Positions 16,027 to 24,751 of a DNA stretch of 64,000 bases are shown here, piece after piece. Every line of letters starts with the position of its first letter. Position 1 is the first letter of the stretch. The notes under the pieces were generated by a model. That model worked only from the letters and a program-made list of their open reading frames with translations. It was not told the origin of the DNA and searched no databases. The stretch spans positions 1-64,000 of the forward strand of contig CAJUKY010000008.1 of NCBI GenBank assembly GCA_910587055.1, given 5' to 3'. The position numbers were made by a program, and so were the translations under genes. This stretch comes from Candidatus Gastranaerophilales bacterium (lineage in GTDB: Bacteria; Cyanobacteriota; Vampirovibrionia; Gastranaerophilales; Gastranaerophilaceae).

Positions 16027-17355
16027 ATGAAAAAGAGTAAATTTGTGGCTGTTGTGGGTAGGCCGAATGTTGGAAAATCCACCCTGATAAACAGAATTTT
16101 GGGGCAAAGACGCTCTATTGTCGACGATATGCCGGGCGTTACGCGCGATAGAATATATTTTGATGCAATCTGGCAGGATAAAGAGTTTGTATTAATTGAT
16201 ACAGGCGGGATTGTGACAAATGATGATGATGAATTTGTAAACAATATTTTTTCGCAGGCTAAACTTGCTGTGGATGAAGCGGATACAATTCTTTTTGTGG
16301 TGGATGCAAAGGCGGGGTTAAGCCCTTATGATACGGATATTGCAAATATTTTAAGGCAGTCGGGTAAAGAGGTTATTCTTGTTGTAAATAAGGTGGATTC
16401 CATGGCAGAAATCGGCAATTGTTCTGATTTTTATGCTCTGGGAATTGGTGAACCGCAGGCGGTATCTGCGCTTCATGGCTCAGGCGGTGTGGGTGATTTA
16501 TTGGATTTAATTACAAAAGATATAGAAAAAAAATCCGATAATGAAGAGGATGAAAGTGCTGTAAAAATAGCCATTGTAGGCAAACCCAATGCAGGAAAAA
16601 GCTCTATTTTGAATAATTTACTGAATGAAAACAGGGCGATTGTTTCCCCTGTATCAGGTACAACCCGCGATACCATTAATTCAGAGGTTATTTATAAGGA
16701 TAAAGAGTTTATCCTTGTTGATACTGCGGGCATCAGGAAAAAATCAAAGGTGGATTACGGCGTTGAGGCATTTGCCGTTGACCGTGCCATCAGGGCAATT
16801 CGGGAGGCTGATGTTGCACTTCTTGTGATTGATGCAACAGAAGGACTTACCGATCAGGATAAAAAAATAGCCCAGACTGTTGAAGAAGCCGGCTGCGGGC
16901 TGATTGTGGCTTTTAATAAATGGGATTTGATTAAAAATGTTCAGACTCATAAGCTTGAAAAGCAGATTGAAGATGAAGCGCCGTTTTTAAACTATGCAAA
17001 GAAAATTTTTATCAGCGCAAAAACGGGACAGAGGCTGAATCAAATATTTGAAACGGCGGCAGATGTTGCATCGGAGCGGGATAAGAGAATTCAAACAGGT
17101 TTGCTGAATAAGGTTGTAAATGAGGCTGTGGCTTTAAATCCGCCAAATTCAATCAAAGGAAAATTTGCAAAAATTTATTATTCAACCCAGGTGAAAACAA
17201 AACCGCCGACTTTTGTATTATTTGTGAATAGCAAGGATTTAATCAAAGATTCTTATAAAAGATATTTATTAAAAAAACTCCGCGATGCGTTCGGGTTTTT
17301 CGGAACGCCCGTCAGGGTTTCATTCCGCGAAAGAAAAGAGAAAGGTGATAAATAA
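16027..17355 (+). CDS. der: Ribosome biogenesis GTPase Der (EngA)
   Basis: Der has two GTPase domains in tandem and acts in late 50S assembly. First G domain: P-loop GRPNVGKST (11-19), MPGVTRDRI, DTGGI, NKVD. Second G domain from about 180: GKPNAGKSS, SGTTRDTI, DTAGIRKKSKVDYGVE, NKWD. The C-terminal KH-like domain ends FFGTPVRVSFRERKEK. Length 442 is standard. The ATG has no Shine-Dalgarno and lies 7 nt from an extended -10. plsY begins at the next base after the stop. Confidence 0.97.
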   Translation: MKKSKFVAVVGRPNVGKSTLINRILGQRRSIVDDMPGVTRDRIYFDAIWQDKEFVLIDTGGIVTNDDDEFVNNIFSQAKLAVDEADTILFVVDAKAGLSPYDTDIANILRQSGKEVILVVNKVDSMAEIGNCSDFYALGIGEPQAVSALHGSGGVGDLLDLITKDIEKKSDNEEDESAVKIAIVGKPNAGKSSILNNLLNENRAIVSPVSGTTRDTINSEVIYKDKEFILVDTAGIRKKSKVDYGVEAFAVDRAIRAIREADVALLVIDATEGLTDQDKKIAQTVEEAGCGLIVAFNKWDLIKNVQTHKLEKQIEDEAPFLNYAKKIFISAKTGQRLNQIFETAADVASERDKRIQTGLLNKVVNEAVALNPPNSIKGKFAKIYYSTQVKTKPPTFVLFVNSKDLIKDSYKRYLLKKLRDAFGFFGTPVRVSFRERKEKGDK

Positions 17356-17991
17356 ATGTTGAATATGAATCCATGGGGAATGATGGGAGCTTTAGCTTTA
17401 ATAGGGGCGGTTTATGCTGTTATTGCTTATTTAATCGGGTCAATTCCAACGGGATATTTAATAGTAAAGGCTAAAACGGGCAAGGATATAAGAGAAATCG
17501 GCTCCGGTTCAACGGGGGCAACGAATGTTAAGCGTGTTTTAGGGAAAAAATGGTTTTTTATCGTAATGTTTTTAGATGCGCTTAAAGGCGCTTTGCCCGT
17601 GGCTCTTGCGGGATATTTTTCCGCCGATTACAATGTTTTCGGGCTTTATTCCGTGATTGCGGCAATTTTTGTAATTATAGGGCATTCTAAGCCGATTTTT
17701 CTCGGCGGAAAAGGCGGGAAATCGGTTGCATCCGGTGTCGGCACAATTCTGGCGTTAAACTGGCAGGTCGGGCTGATTCTGGCTGTTATCTGGAGTATTA
17801 TTACCTATTTTACGAAGTATGTTTCCGTAGGTTCAATTGTAGCGCTTGTTTTGTCGCCTTTTTTGATGTATTTCTTTAAAGCGCCCTCTGCATATGTTGT
17901 ATATTGTGCAATTGCAGCGGTTTATGTAACTTATTTGCACCGCGAAAATATCAAACGTCTTATGAAGGGCGAAGAAAACAAGGTAAGATAG
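17356..17991 (+). CDS. plsY: Acyl-phosphate:glycerol-3-phosphate acyltransferase PlsY
   Basis: Membrane acyltransferase that makes lysophosphatidate from acyl-phosphate and glycerol 3-phosphate, the first step of phospholipid synthesis. The 211-residue protein shows the three conserved loops: AYLIGSIPTGYLI with GSGSTGATNVKRVLG, then HSKPIFLGGKGGKSVASGVG, and the final HRENIKRLMKGEE. About five membrane helices are evident. The ATG directly abuts the der stop (zero gap) and AAAGG lies within the end of der, so the pair is cotranscribed and coupled. Confidence 0.96.
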   Translation: MLNMNPWGMMGALALIGAVYAVIAYLIGSIPTGYLIVKAKTGKDIREIGSGSTGATNVKRVLGKKWFFIVMFLDALKGALPVALAGYFSADYNVFGLYSVIAAIFVIIGHSKPIFLGGKGGKSVASGVGTILALNWQVGLILAVIWSIITYFTKYVSVGSIVALVLSPFLMYFFKAPSAYVVYCAIAAVYVTYLHRENIKRLMKGEENKVR

Positions 17992-18058
17992 GCTGTTTTT
18001 GCGCGGCAGGTGCGGGCGTATTATCTGCCGGTTTTAGCCCTGCAAATTTTTAGGGAAA

Positions 18059-19582
18059 ATGAAAATGAAAATAATCGATATAGTTTCAAAGGTAAAAGTG
18101 GATTCTAAAGAGCTTCTGGCGCTTGTTTATACGCCGGGGGTGGCAAAAAGCTCCACTGCGATTTATGAAGATTATGATAAGGTTTTTGATTTGACAAACA
18201 GGTCAAATTCCGTTGCAGTATTATCTTTTGATTATTTTGAAAGCTTAAAGCGCGCTATATACCTGAAAGAAACATACGGAGCGGATGCGTATCCTTTAGA
18301 AATAAAGAGAAATGAGCTTTCAGACGATGAAGCGGCGCGCAATAAAGAGATTGATTTTGTAATTGAAAATATTATGCCGAATTTTATGGGGGTGGATAAG
18401 GTTTTAATTGAAGGCGGGGCTTATGACAGCGAGTTTGATATCCCGAAAAGAAGCAAGGGGTGTGTGTTATCAGGGGATATGAAGATTGAAAACCTTGAGC
18501 CTGTTGAATTAAGACGTTTGCTCGGCGGGGTAACAGAAACAAATGTGTTTGAAGTGCAGGGTATGTTTGATAATTCTTATAAGCCTGTTGCGATAGTGTC
18601 TGACGGCAGTGCGGTTCTGGGTTTAGGGAATATCGGTGCGGAAGCGGGGCTGCCTGTTATGGAAGGGAAAGCGGTATTATTTAAGGATTTAGGCGGGGTG
18701 AACGCTATGCCTTTATGTCTTAAAACACAGGTGCCTTCCGAGATTGAGCGGATTGTATTTCTTTTGGAAAACTCTTTTTCGGGGATAAATCTTGAGGATA
18801 TCAGCGCACCGAGGTGTTTTGAGGTTGAACAAAATTTAATTGAAAAATTAAATATTCCCGTTTTTCATGATGACCAGCATGGAACGGCAATTGTAGTGCT
18901 GGCGGGTCTTTTGAATGCAATGAAGGTTGTAAATAAAGATTTAGCGCAGGTTAAAATTGTTTTTTCAGGCGCAGGTGCCGCGGGGCAGGCAATTGCTAAG
19001 CTTTTAATAAAAATGAGAGAGCTTATTTCGGGTGAAGAAAACGGAGCTTCCGCCGGCGGTGCGGGCATTTTAATGTTTGATAAAGCGGGTGTCGTTTATA
19101 AAGGACGCAAAGAAAACGATCCTTCGCTTGAAAAAATGGCCGAAATAACTAATTTTGAAGGCTTTAAGGGCGGCTTAAAAGATGGAATTAAAGGTGCTGA
19201 TGTATTTATAGGGGTGAGTGCCAAAGGGATTTTAAACCCTGAAATGGTTAAATCTATGGCAGATAATCCTGTTATTTTTGCGATAGCAAACCCTGAGCCA
19301 GAAATACTGCCCGATTTAGCGCTTAAAGCAGGTGCAAAGATTGCAGCATCAGGCAGAAGCGACTTTAATAATCAGATAAATAATTCGCTTGTTTTCCCCG
19401 GACTTTTTAAGGGGGTTCTTGAAAATAGGGTTAAAAAAATTGATGATAAGGTGAAATTACGGGCGGCGCTTGCTTTAGCGCAAATTGTATCCGATGAAGA
19501 ACTGAATGAAAATTATATAATTCCCGATGCTCTTGATAAAAGAGTGCCCGAAGGGTTGCAAAAAATATTTCAGCATGTATGA
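18059..19582 (+). CDS. NAD(P)-dependent malic enzyme with internal insertion
   Basis: Malic enzymes decarboxylate malate to pyruvate. The family parts are YTPGVAK (24-30, with the catalytic Tyr), VSDGSAVLGLGNIGAEAGLPVMEGK (about 180-204), PVFHDDQHGTAIV and the NAD-binding FSGAGAAGQAI. Unusually, about 120 residues (roughly 56-176) are inserted between RSNSVAV and VAIVSDGSAV, two segments that are normally contiguous, giving 507 residues. The insert (GVDKVLIEGGAYDSEFDIPKR and others) resembles nothing I recognise. Starts at 18059 or 18065 are both possible; AGGGA precedes. A CGGCAG/CTGCCG hairpin in the 67-nt gap after plsY may be a weak terminator. Confidence 0.9.
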   Translation: MKMKIIDIVSKVKVDSKELLALVYTPGVAKSSTAIYEDYDKVFDLTNRSNSVAVLSFDYFESLKRAIYLKETYGADAYPLEIKRNELSDDEAARNKEIDFVIENIMPNFMGVDKVLIEGGAYDSEFDIPKRSKGCVLSGDMKIENLEPVELRRLLGGVTETNVFEVQGMFDNSYKPVAIVSDGSAVLGLGNIGAEAGLPVMEGKAVLFKDLGGVNAMPLCLKTQVPSEIERIVFLLENSFSGINLEDISAPRCFEVEQNLIEKLNIPVFHDDQHGTAIVVLAGLLNAMKVVNKDLAQVKIVFSGAGAAGQAIAKLLIKMRELISGEENGASAGGAGILMFDKAGVVYKGRKENDPSLEKMAEITNFEGFKGGLKDGIKGADVFIGVSAKGILNPEMVKSMADNPVIFAIANPEPEILPDLALKAGAKIAASGRSDFNNQINNSLVFPGLFKGVLENRVKKIDDKVKLRAALALAQIVSDEELNENYIIPDALDKRVPEGLQKIFQHV

Positions 19583-19722
19583 TTGAAATTGTCAGAAATA
19601 ATGCATGGTAAAAACATGCGGCCCAACATCTCAAATATCAGAAATAGCCTTTAAAATAAGGCGTTTTGGTGTTTTAAAATTTTTAAGGGTAAATATAATA
19701 TAAAAAGCGAAAGGTAATAAAC

Positions 19723-20376
19723 GTGAGCGAAGAAAAAGAAATTCAAGCTAATGAAGTTGAAAAAGCTGAAGTTGTTGAAGAAACCGTTGAAACTGTTGAA
19801 GTGACAGAAACTGTTGAAGAAAATGTTCAGCAATTAAAACCTCAAAGAAAAGGACAGAGAAGAAGAAAAATTGAAACGGTTGAACCCGTTGAATCAGAAT
19901 GGAAAGAACAGGTTGTTCAAATCCGCCGTGTAACAAAAGTTGTTAAGGGCGGTAAAAAATTAAGCTTTAGAGCAATCGTTATTGTCGGAAACAAAAAAGG
20001 ACAGGTTGGAATGGGCGTTGCAAAAGCTGCGGAAGTTATTGTTGCTATCCAAAAAGCTGTTGCAGACGGCAGAAAGAACCTTATTACCGTTCCTATCTTT
20101 AAAACCACAATCCCTCATATGATTACAGGCAGATCAGGCGCAGGCAGTGTTGTTTTAAAACCTGCAAGCCAAGGTACCGGTGTAATTGCCGGCGGTGCGG
20201 TTCGTGCAGTGCTTGAATTATCAGGTATTGAAAACATTTTATCTAAATCTTTAGGTTCAAAATCTCCTCTAAATGCTGCTAATGCAACATTAAACGCTCT
20301 TAAATCTTTAAGAACATTTAAAGATGTTGCGGCTCAAAGAGGCATTACAATGAATCAGCTTTTAGGTTCAAAATAG
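19723..20376 (+). CDS. rpsE: 30S ribosomal protein S5 with acidic N-terminal extension
   Basis: S5 sits at the mRNA entry and decoding region of the 30S subunit. The conserved core begins at about residue 62 (WKEQVVQIRRVTKVVKGGK) and includes KAVADGRKNL and VVLKPASQGTGVIAGGAVR. The first 60 residues are a Glu/Val-rich acidic extension followed by RKGQRRRK, absent from typical S5 (about 165 residues). Translation starts at GTG with GAAAGG upstream. It leads a detached spc-operon fragment: malic enzyme, not L18, precedes it. Confidence 0.96.
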   Translation: MSEEKEIQANEVEKAEVVEETVETVEVTETVEENVQQLKPQRKGQRRRKIETVEPVESEWKEQVVQIRRVTKVVKGGKKLSFRAIVIVGNKKGQVGMGVAKAAEVIVAIQKAVADGRKNLITVPIFKTTIPHMITGRSGAGSVVLKPASQGTGVIAGGAVRAVLELSGIENILSKSLGSKSPLNAANATLNALKSLRTFKDVAAQRGITMNQLLGSK

Positions 20377-20438
20377 TTTATTTCAGGCGGTTAAAACGCT
20401 AAAGTATGTAACAAATTTTAAGAAAAAGGTAAAATAAA

Positions 20439-20624
20439 ATGGCAAAGACAGAAACAGTTAAAATAACTTTAAAGAAAAGCACAATAGGTTCGCCTGAAAA
20501 ACATACAAAAATTGTTAAAGCTCTCGGCTTAACAAAAACAAATCAGGTTGTAGAACACAATAAAACCGATATTATTATGGGTATGGTAAATAAAATCCCC
20601 CACCTTGTTGAAATTGTAAAGTAG
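20439..20624 (+). CDS. rpmD: 50S ribosomal protein L30
   Basis: The 61-residue protein matches bacterial L30: VKITLKKSTIGSPEKHTKIVKALGL followed by the HNKTDIIMGMVNKIPHLVEI core. L30 is absent from many cyanobacteria but present here in its usual place between S5 and L15. AAAAGG precedes the ATG. Gaps of 62 and 44 nt flank it. Confidence 0.95.
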   Translation: MAKTETVKITLKKSTIGSPEKHTKIVKALGLTKTNQVVEHNKTDIIMGMVNKIPHLVEIVK

Positions 20625-20668
20625 TACCGGTTATTAGAATATCAGTTAATAATAAAGGAATAAAATAA

Positions 20669-21112
20669 ATGATAACATTAGAAGATTTAAAACCTGCTGA
20701 AGGATCAGTTAAAAAATCCAAAAGAGTAGGCAGAGGCAGATCATCAGGACATGGTAAAACATCTTGCCGCGGTAATAACGGTGAAGGCCAGAGATCAGGC
20801 AGAACAGCCAAAAGAGGTTTTGAAGGCGGACAGATGCCTGCTTTCAGACGTTTACCCAAATTAAAAGGGTTTAACAATATTCACGCGTTGAATGTTGCCG
20901 AAATTAACGTTTGCACTCTTGAAAAGCTTGATGTAAAAGAAGTTGATTTAGCTTATTTAAAAGAAAATAAACTGGCTCATCCGTCAAGTGAAATTTTAAG
21001 AGTTTTAGGAAACGGTGAAATTTCAAAAGCCATCAGCGTTAAAGCTGCTTATGTTACTGAATCTGCAAAAGAAAAAATTGAAAAAGCAGGCGGTAAAGTA
21101 GAATTAGTTTAA
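20669..21112 (+). CDS. rplO: 50S ribosomal protein L15
   Basis: L15 is a 23S rRNA-binding protein needed late in 50S assembly. The sequence shows the flexible basic N-terminal arm (KRVGRGRSSGHGKTSCRG, then GQRSGRTAKRGFEGGQMP) and the globular C-terminal domain (ISVKAAYVTESAKEKIEKAGG). Length 147 is normal. A terminator-like hairpin follows before secY. Confidence 0.97.
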   Translation: MITLEDLKPAEGSVKKSKRVGRGRSSGHGKTSCRGNNGEGQRSGRTAKRGFEGGQMPAFRRLPKLKGFNNIHALNVAEINVCTLEKLDVKEVDLAYLKENKLAHPSSEILRVLGNGEISKAISVKAAYVTESAKEKIEKAGGKVELV

Positions 21113-21127
21113 TTTTATAAATAAAAA

Positions 21128-21170
21128 GATACCGGACTGCCTTATAAAATGTGCAGTTTGGTATCTTTTA
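21128..21170 (+). terminator. Terminator-like hairpin between rplO and secY
   Basis: Arms 21128-21140 and 21153-21165 form 13 pairs (some G-U) around a 12-nt loop, followed by TTTTA. It lies inside an operon that is normally continuous, so partial termination or mRNA processing is more likely than a hard stop. Confidence 0.55.
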
Positions 21171-21202
21171 TTTAAAAATAAAGAAAGGTCAAGTGCGATT
21201 AA

Positions 21203-22546
21203 ATGCAACAGGCAAACAATGAACAAATGCTTCAAAGCCTTGTAAGCAATATTCAAGCAAGCGGGCTAAAGCAAAAGTTGATTTTCACTTTTATAATTAT
21301 TGCGCTATTCAGATTTGGTGCGCAATTGCCGATTTTTGGCATTAATAACGAAGTTTTTCAGGCGCTTGCCGCAGGAAACAATATGATAGGGTTCCTTGAT
21401 TTATTTTCAGGCGGTGCTTTAGGAAAAGTTTCAATATTTGCCCTCGGTATCGGGCCTTATATTACAGCTTCAATTATTATGCAGCTGTTAGCCGTAATTA
21501 TTCCATACCTTGAAAATCTGCAAAAAGAAGAAGGAGAAGCGGGGCGCCGTAAAATTCAGCAGCTTACAAGACAGTTTACGGTTGTATTAGCGTTTTTCCA
21601 GTCTTTTGTGTTCGTAACAATTTTATCAAAACTTCCGGGGTCTATTATGCATACGGTTAACCCTGTTATGTTTTTTATAGGCTCTATGATTGCTTTAACA
21701 GCGGGTGCCGTTATGGTAATGTGGCTTGCTGAATTAATAACGGAAAAAGGAATCGGAAACGGCGGCTCATTATTAATCTTTGTGGGCATTATATCAGGAA
21801 TTCCTTTGTATACTCAAAGAACAGCAACTCTTGTATCTCAAGACCCCAGATTACAGCTTGGAATTATGGCATTATTATTGATATTTGTTGCAACAATTAT
21901 TTTTATCATTGTGCTTCATGATGCGGTAAGAAAGGTTCCTATAGTTTCAGCCAGAAGACAGGTTGGAAACAAGGTTTACGGCGGAGCTAATACAAATATT
22001 CCGTTTAAATTAAACCCGGGCGGTGTTATGCCCATTATCTTTGCGGTTGCGATTTTATTATTCCCCGCAACGATTTTAAGCTTTGTACATCAGATGAATA
22101 TTTCAAACCCTGCGCTTAAAAATATTCTGACATCTATGAGCAATTTTTTAAGTCCTTCAAGCATAAGCTATTATGTAATATATTTTGCATTAATCGTGGC
22201 GTTAACATTCTTTTACGCTTCAATTATGCCGAATATGCAGCCGAAAGAAATTGCAAACAATTTAAAAAAATACGGTTCTGCCATTCCCGGTGTGAAACCC
22301 GGCAAGCCCACGGCTGAAAAATTGGATGAAATATTATCAAGGTTAATGCTGATAGGGGCGGTTGCTCTCGGCATTATTGCAATGATTCCGACAGTTGCTT
22401 CAAAGATTACAAACATTACTACTTTGCAGGGTCTCGGGGCAACGTCGCTCATTATCATGGTGGGTGTTGCGCTTGATTTTATAAATCAAATCAAAACACA
22501 TATGCTTGCAAAGAATTATGAAAGCTTCCTGAAACAGGAGCAATAA
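21203..22546 (+). CDS. secY: Preprotein translocase subunit SecY
   Basis: SecY forms the channel of the Sec translocon. The 447-residue product has ten predicted membrane helices with the family segments ALFRFGAQLPIFGIN, IGPYITASIIMQLL, ITEKGIGNGGSLLIF and PFKLNPGGVMPIIFA. The cytoplasmic loop PKEIANNLKKYGSAIPGVKPGKPT is intact. It sits in its usual place after L15 and before adk. The purine-rich AAAGG lies about 14 nt before the ATG, further than usual. Confidence 0.97.
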   Translation: MQQANNEQMLQSLVSNIQASGLKQKLIFTFIIIALFRFGAQLPIFGINNEVFQALAAGNNMIGFLDLFSGGALGKVSIFALGIGPYITASIIMQLLAVIIPYLENLQKEEGEAGRRKIQQLTRQFTVVLAFFQSFVFVTILSKLPGSIMHTVNPVMFFIGSMIALTAGAVMVMWLAELITEKGIGNGGSLLIFVGIISGIPLYTQRTATLVSQDPRLQLGIMALLLIFVATIIFIIVLHDAVRKVPIVSARRQVGNKVYGGANTNIPFKLNPGGVMPIIFAVAILLFPATILSFVHQMNISNPALKNILTSMSNFLSPSSISYYVIYFALIVALTFFYASIMPNMQPKEIANNLKKYGSAIPGVKPGKPTAEKLDEILSRLMLIGAVALGIIAMIPTVASKITNITTLQGLGATSLIIMVGVALDFINQIKTHMLAKNYESFLKQEQ

Positions 22547-22553
22547 AAGATGT

Positions 22554-22585
22554 TTCGGGGTAAATATTTTACCCCGAACTTTTTT
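22554..22585 (+). terminator. Strong terminator hairpin between secY and adk
   Basis: A perfect 11-bp stem (TTCGGGGTAAA / TTTACCCCGAA) with a 3-nt loop is followed by C and six T. It starts 8 nt after the secY stop and ends just upstream of the adk ribosome site (GGGAGAGG). This is the clearest intrinsic terminator in the ribosomal block. Confidence 0.8.
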
Positions 22586-22612
22586 AAAATTTTAAAGGGA
22601 GAGAGGTATTTT

Positions 22613-23272
22613 ATGAAAAAAGTATTTATTTTTTTAGGCCCCCCCGGATGCGGCAAAGGGACTCAAACAGAGAAATTATCAACCGAATTAAATATACCCC
22701 ATGTAGATACAGGGTCACTATTAAGAGAAAATATTAAAAATGAAACCGAATTCGGTAAAATTGCAAAAAGTTTTATTGATAAGGGGCAGCTGGTGCCGAT
22801 TGAAGTTGTGCAATCCGTTATAAAGGAAAGAATTTCAAGACAGGATTGTGCCAAAGGATATATTCTGGACGGTTTCCCGAGAAGCATAGAACAGGCTGAA
22901 GCGCTTAAGACTATGTGGGAAAATTCTCCTTTCAAATTTGAAAAATCCGAAAAAATTGCCGTATATTTTGATATTCCGACGGATGTTCTTGTTGAAAGAC
23001 TTATAAACAGGCGTTCCTGCCCTAAATGCGGGAAAATATACAATTTAAAAAGTTCTGCGCCTAAAAATGAGGGCAAATGCGATATCTGCAATGCTGAACT
23101 TATTCAAAGAAAAGATGATACAAAAGAAACGGCGGTGCTTCGTTTTGAAACTTATAACAAGGAAACAAAACCCTTGCTTGATTTCTATAAAAAAGAAGAG
23201 CTTCTGGTTCAAATTAATGCAAATCAAGGCATAGACGACGTTTATGCGGAATTAAAGAAAGTCGTATCATAG
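22613..23272 (+). CDS. adk: Adenylate kinase with zinc-type lid
   Basis: Interconverts ATP + AMP and 2 ADP. P-loop GPPGCGKGTQ near the N-terminus, AMP-binding DTGSLLREN and GYILDGFPRS, and a long LID domain with CPKC and CDIC pairs, indicating a structural zinc as in many Gram-positive enzymes. I start at MKKVFIFLGPP (22613), with GGGAGAGG upstream, rather than at a frame 21 codons earlier that runs through the terminator hairpin. The 219-residue length is normal. map follows after 10 nt. Confidence 0.97.
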   Translation: MKKVFIFLGPPGCGKGTQTEKLSTELNIPHVDTGSLLRENIKNETEFGKIAKSFIDKGQLVPIEVVQSVIKERISRQDCAKGYILDGFPRSIEQAEALKTMWENSPFKFEKSEKIAVYFDIPTDVLVERLINRRSCPKCGKIYNLKSSAPKNEGKCDICNAELIQRKDDTKETAVLRFETYNKETKPLLDFYKKEELLVQINANQGIDDVYAELKKVVS

Positions 23273-23282
23273 AGGCAAAGTT

Positions 23283-24068
23283 ATGATTAATAAAAAATCA
23301 AGAGAAGAATTGAAATTAATGCGTCATGCAGGCGGTGTTGTGGCACTAGTGCATAAGGCCATGAAAGAGGCTGTAACTGCGGGGATTTCAACGTTTGAGC
23401 TGGATGAGATTGCAGCACGTGTTATAAAAGAAAATAAATGCATACCGACATTTTTAGGGTATAACGGTTTTCCCGGGTGCATCTGCGCATCAATCAATGA
23501 TGAGGTGGTGCATGGAATACCCTCTAAAGACCGCATTTTAAAAGAAGGAGATATTGTATCGATTGATATCGGGGCGACTTACCGCGGAATGGTGGGGGAT
23601 TCAGCATGGACTTATCCTGTGGGAAAAATAAGCAAAGAATATGAAGATTTGCTTAAAATAACCGAACTTGCGCTTTTTAACGGTATAGATAAAATGCGCC
23701 CCGATAACGTGCTTGATGATATTTCAGGTGCGGTTGAAGATACGGCGCTCGGTACAGCTTCGAATATCCCGAAAGAATTGCAGGGTAAAAAATACGGCAT
23801 TGTCCGCCAGTACGGAGGGCACGGTGTCGGGCATAATATGCATGAAGAACCGTTTTTATTCAATTACAGGGTAAAAAATAATACGAAAATTAAGGCAGGG
23901 TATGTTATTGCAATTGAGCCCATGATAAACCTCGGAGTGGATGAGGTTGTGGTTTCCGCTATTGATAACTGGTGTGTTTCAACTGCTGATAATAAAGCTT
24001 CCGCGCATTTTGAACATACGGTGGCTGCAACGGATGACGGGCCTTTGATTTTAACGGCGCTTGAATAA
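23283..24068 (+). CDS. map: Methionine aminopeptidase, type I
   Basis: Removes the initiator Met from nascent proteins. All five metal ligands are visible: Asp in VSIDIGATYRGM, Asp in VGDSAWTYPVG, His in GGHGVGHNMHEEP, Glu in AIEPMI and Glu in HFEHTVA. Length 261 is typical. It closes the ribosomal/sec cluster; infA, rpmJ and rpsM, which usually follow, are not here. It converges with the leftward nuclease gene across a 50-nt gap with no clear terminator. Confidence 0.97.
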   Translation: MINKKSREELKLMRHAGGVVALVHKAMKEAVTAGISTFELDEIAARVIKENKCIPTFLGYNGFPGCICASINDEVVHGIPSKDRILKEGDIVSIDIGATYRGMVGDSAWTYPVGKISKEYEDLLKITELALFNGIDKMRPDNVLDDISGAVEDTALGTASNIPKELQGKKYGIVRQYGGHGVGHNMHEEPFLFNYRVKNNTKIKAGYVIAIEPMINLGVDEVVVSAIDNWCVSTADNKASAHFEHTVAATDDGPLILTALE

Positions 24069-24118
24069 TAGCGGCGATAAATGCTTCAGGGGATTGCATT
24101 CTGTGGTTCGGGAGTGTT

Positions 24119-24751
24119 TTATGCGGAGAGTTTCTTTACTACATCAAAAATTCTTTTAAAATAATTAAATTCGGGAGTGTAATTTATTTTTACACTCTCG
24201 TTTTTTGTGAGCGAAATATATTCTATCGAAATATTTTCCGTTTTGTAAAGTTTTGATGCGGCATAAAGATATACAACGGTTTGAAGATCATTTTCAGGGT
24301 TTTTTGGCAGATTTACGGTTTTCCAGTCATAAATTTTTATTTCGCCGCCGTTTGTTAAAACCGCATCAAATCTTCCTGTCAGATAGAAGCAACCGGTGTT
24401 TTCAGGTGTACATTTTATTAAAAACGGCTGTTCAATATGTTTTGTTTCAGAGGATTTCAAGGTTTTGATAACGTCAAAACCTTTGATTTTATCGATAAAA
24501 TCTCTGTCGCATTCTGCAAATGCGGCTTCAATTTTTGATGTATCAAAGTTTTTAAGATAAAAACATAAAAAATTATGCAGGTTCTGCCCCGCTTTAGTTT
24601 GTGTGTTATCAGGCGTGAAATAAAGGTTTTCAATGTATTTCAGCTTAAATTCTTCCGCGTTTTTTTCCAGAATTTTTAGAGAATTTGCACTAAAGGTATC
24701 ATATGCGGGTGTATTTTGCGGGGTGTTTTTAAATCTTTTGTTTTCAGGCAT
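24119..24751 (-). CDS. PD-(D/E)XK (RecB/Cas4-type) nuclease
   Basis: The 210-residue protein carries the RecB-family nuclease motifs: a putative His in QNLHNFLCFYL, GRFDAVL (metal-binding Asp), IKIYDWKTV (DxK) and the downstream QTVVYLYAASKLY helix with Gln and Tyr. It is expected to be the exonuclease partner of the helicase encoded just upstream, since AddA/AddB normally carry this domain fused. I start at MPENKRFKN (24751), which has GGAGG 5 nt upstream and overlaps the helicase stop by 8 nt, so the two are translationally coupled. No Fe-S cysteines are seen. Confidence 0.8.
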   Translation of the reverse strand: MPENKRFKNTPQNTPAYDTFSANSLKILEKNAEEFKLKYIENLYFTPDNTQTKAGQNLHNFLCFYLKNFDTSKIEAAFAECDRDFIDKIKGFDVIKTLKSSETKHIEQPFLIKCTPENTGCFYLTGRFDAVLTNGGEIKIYDWKTVNLPKNPENDLQTVVYLYAASKLYKTENISIEYISLTKNESVKINYTPEFNYFKRIFDVVKKLSA

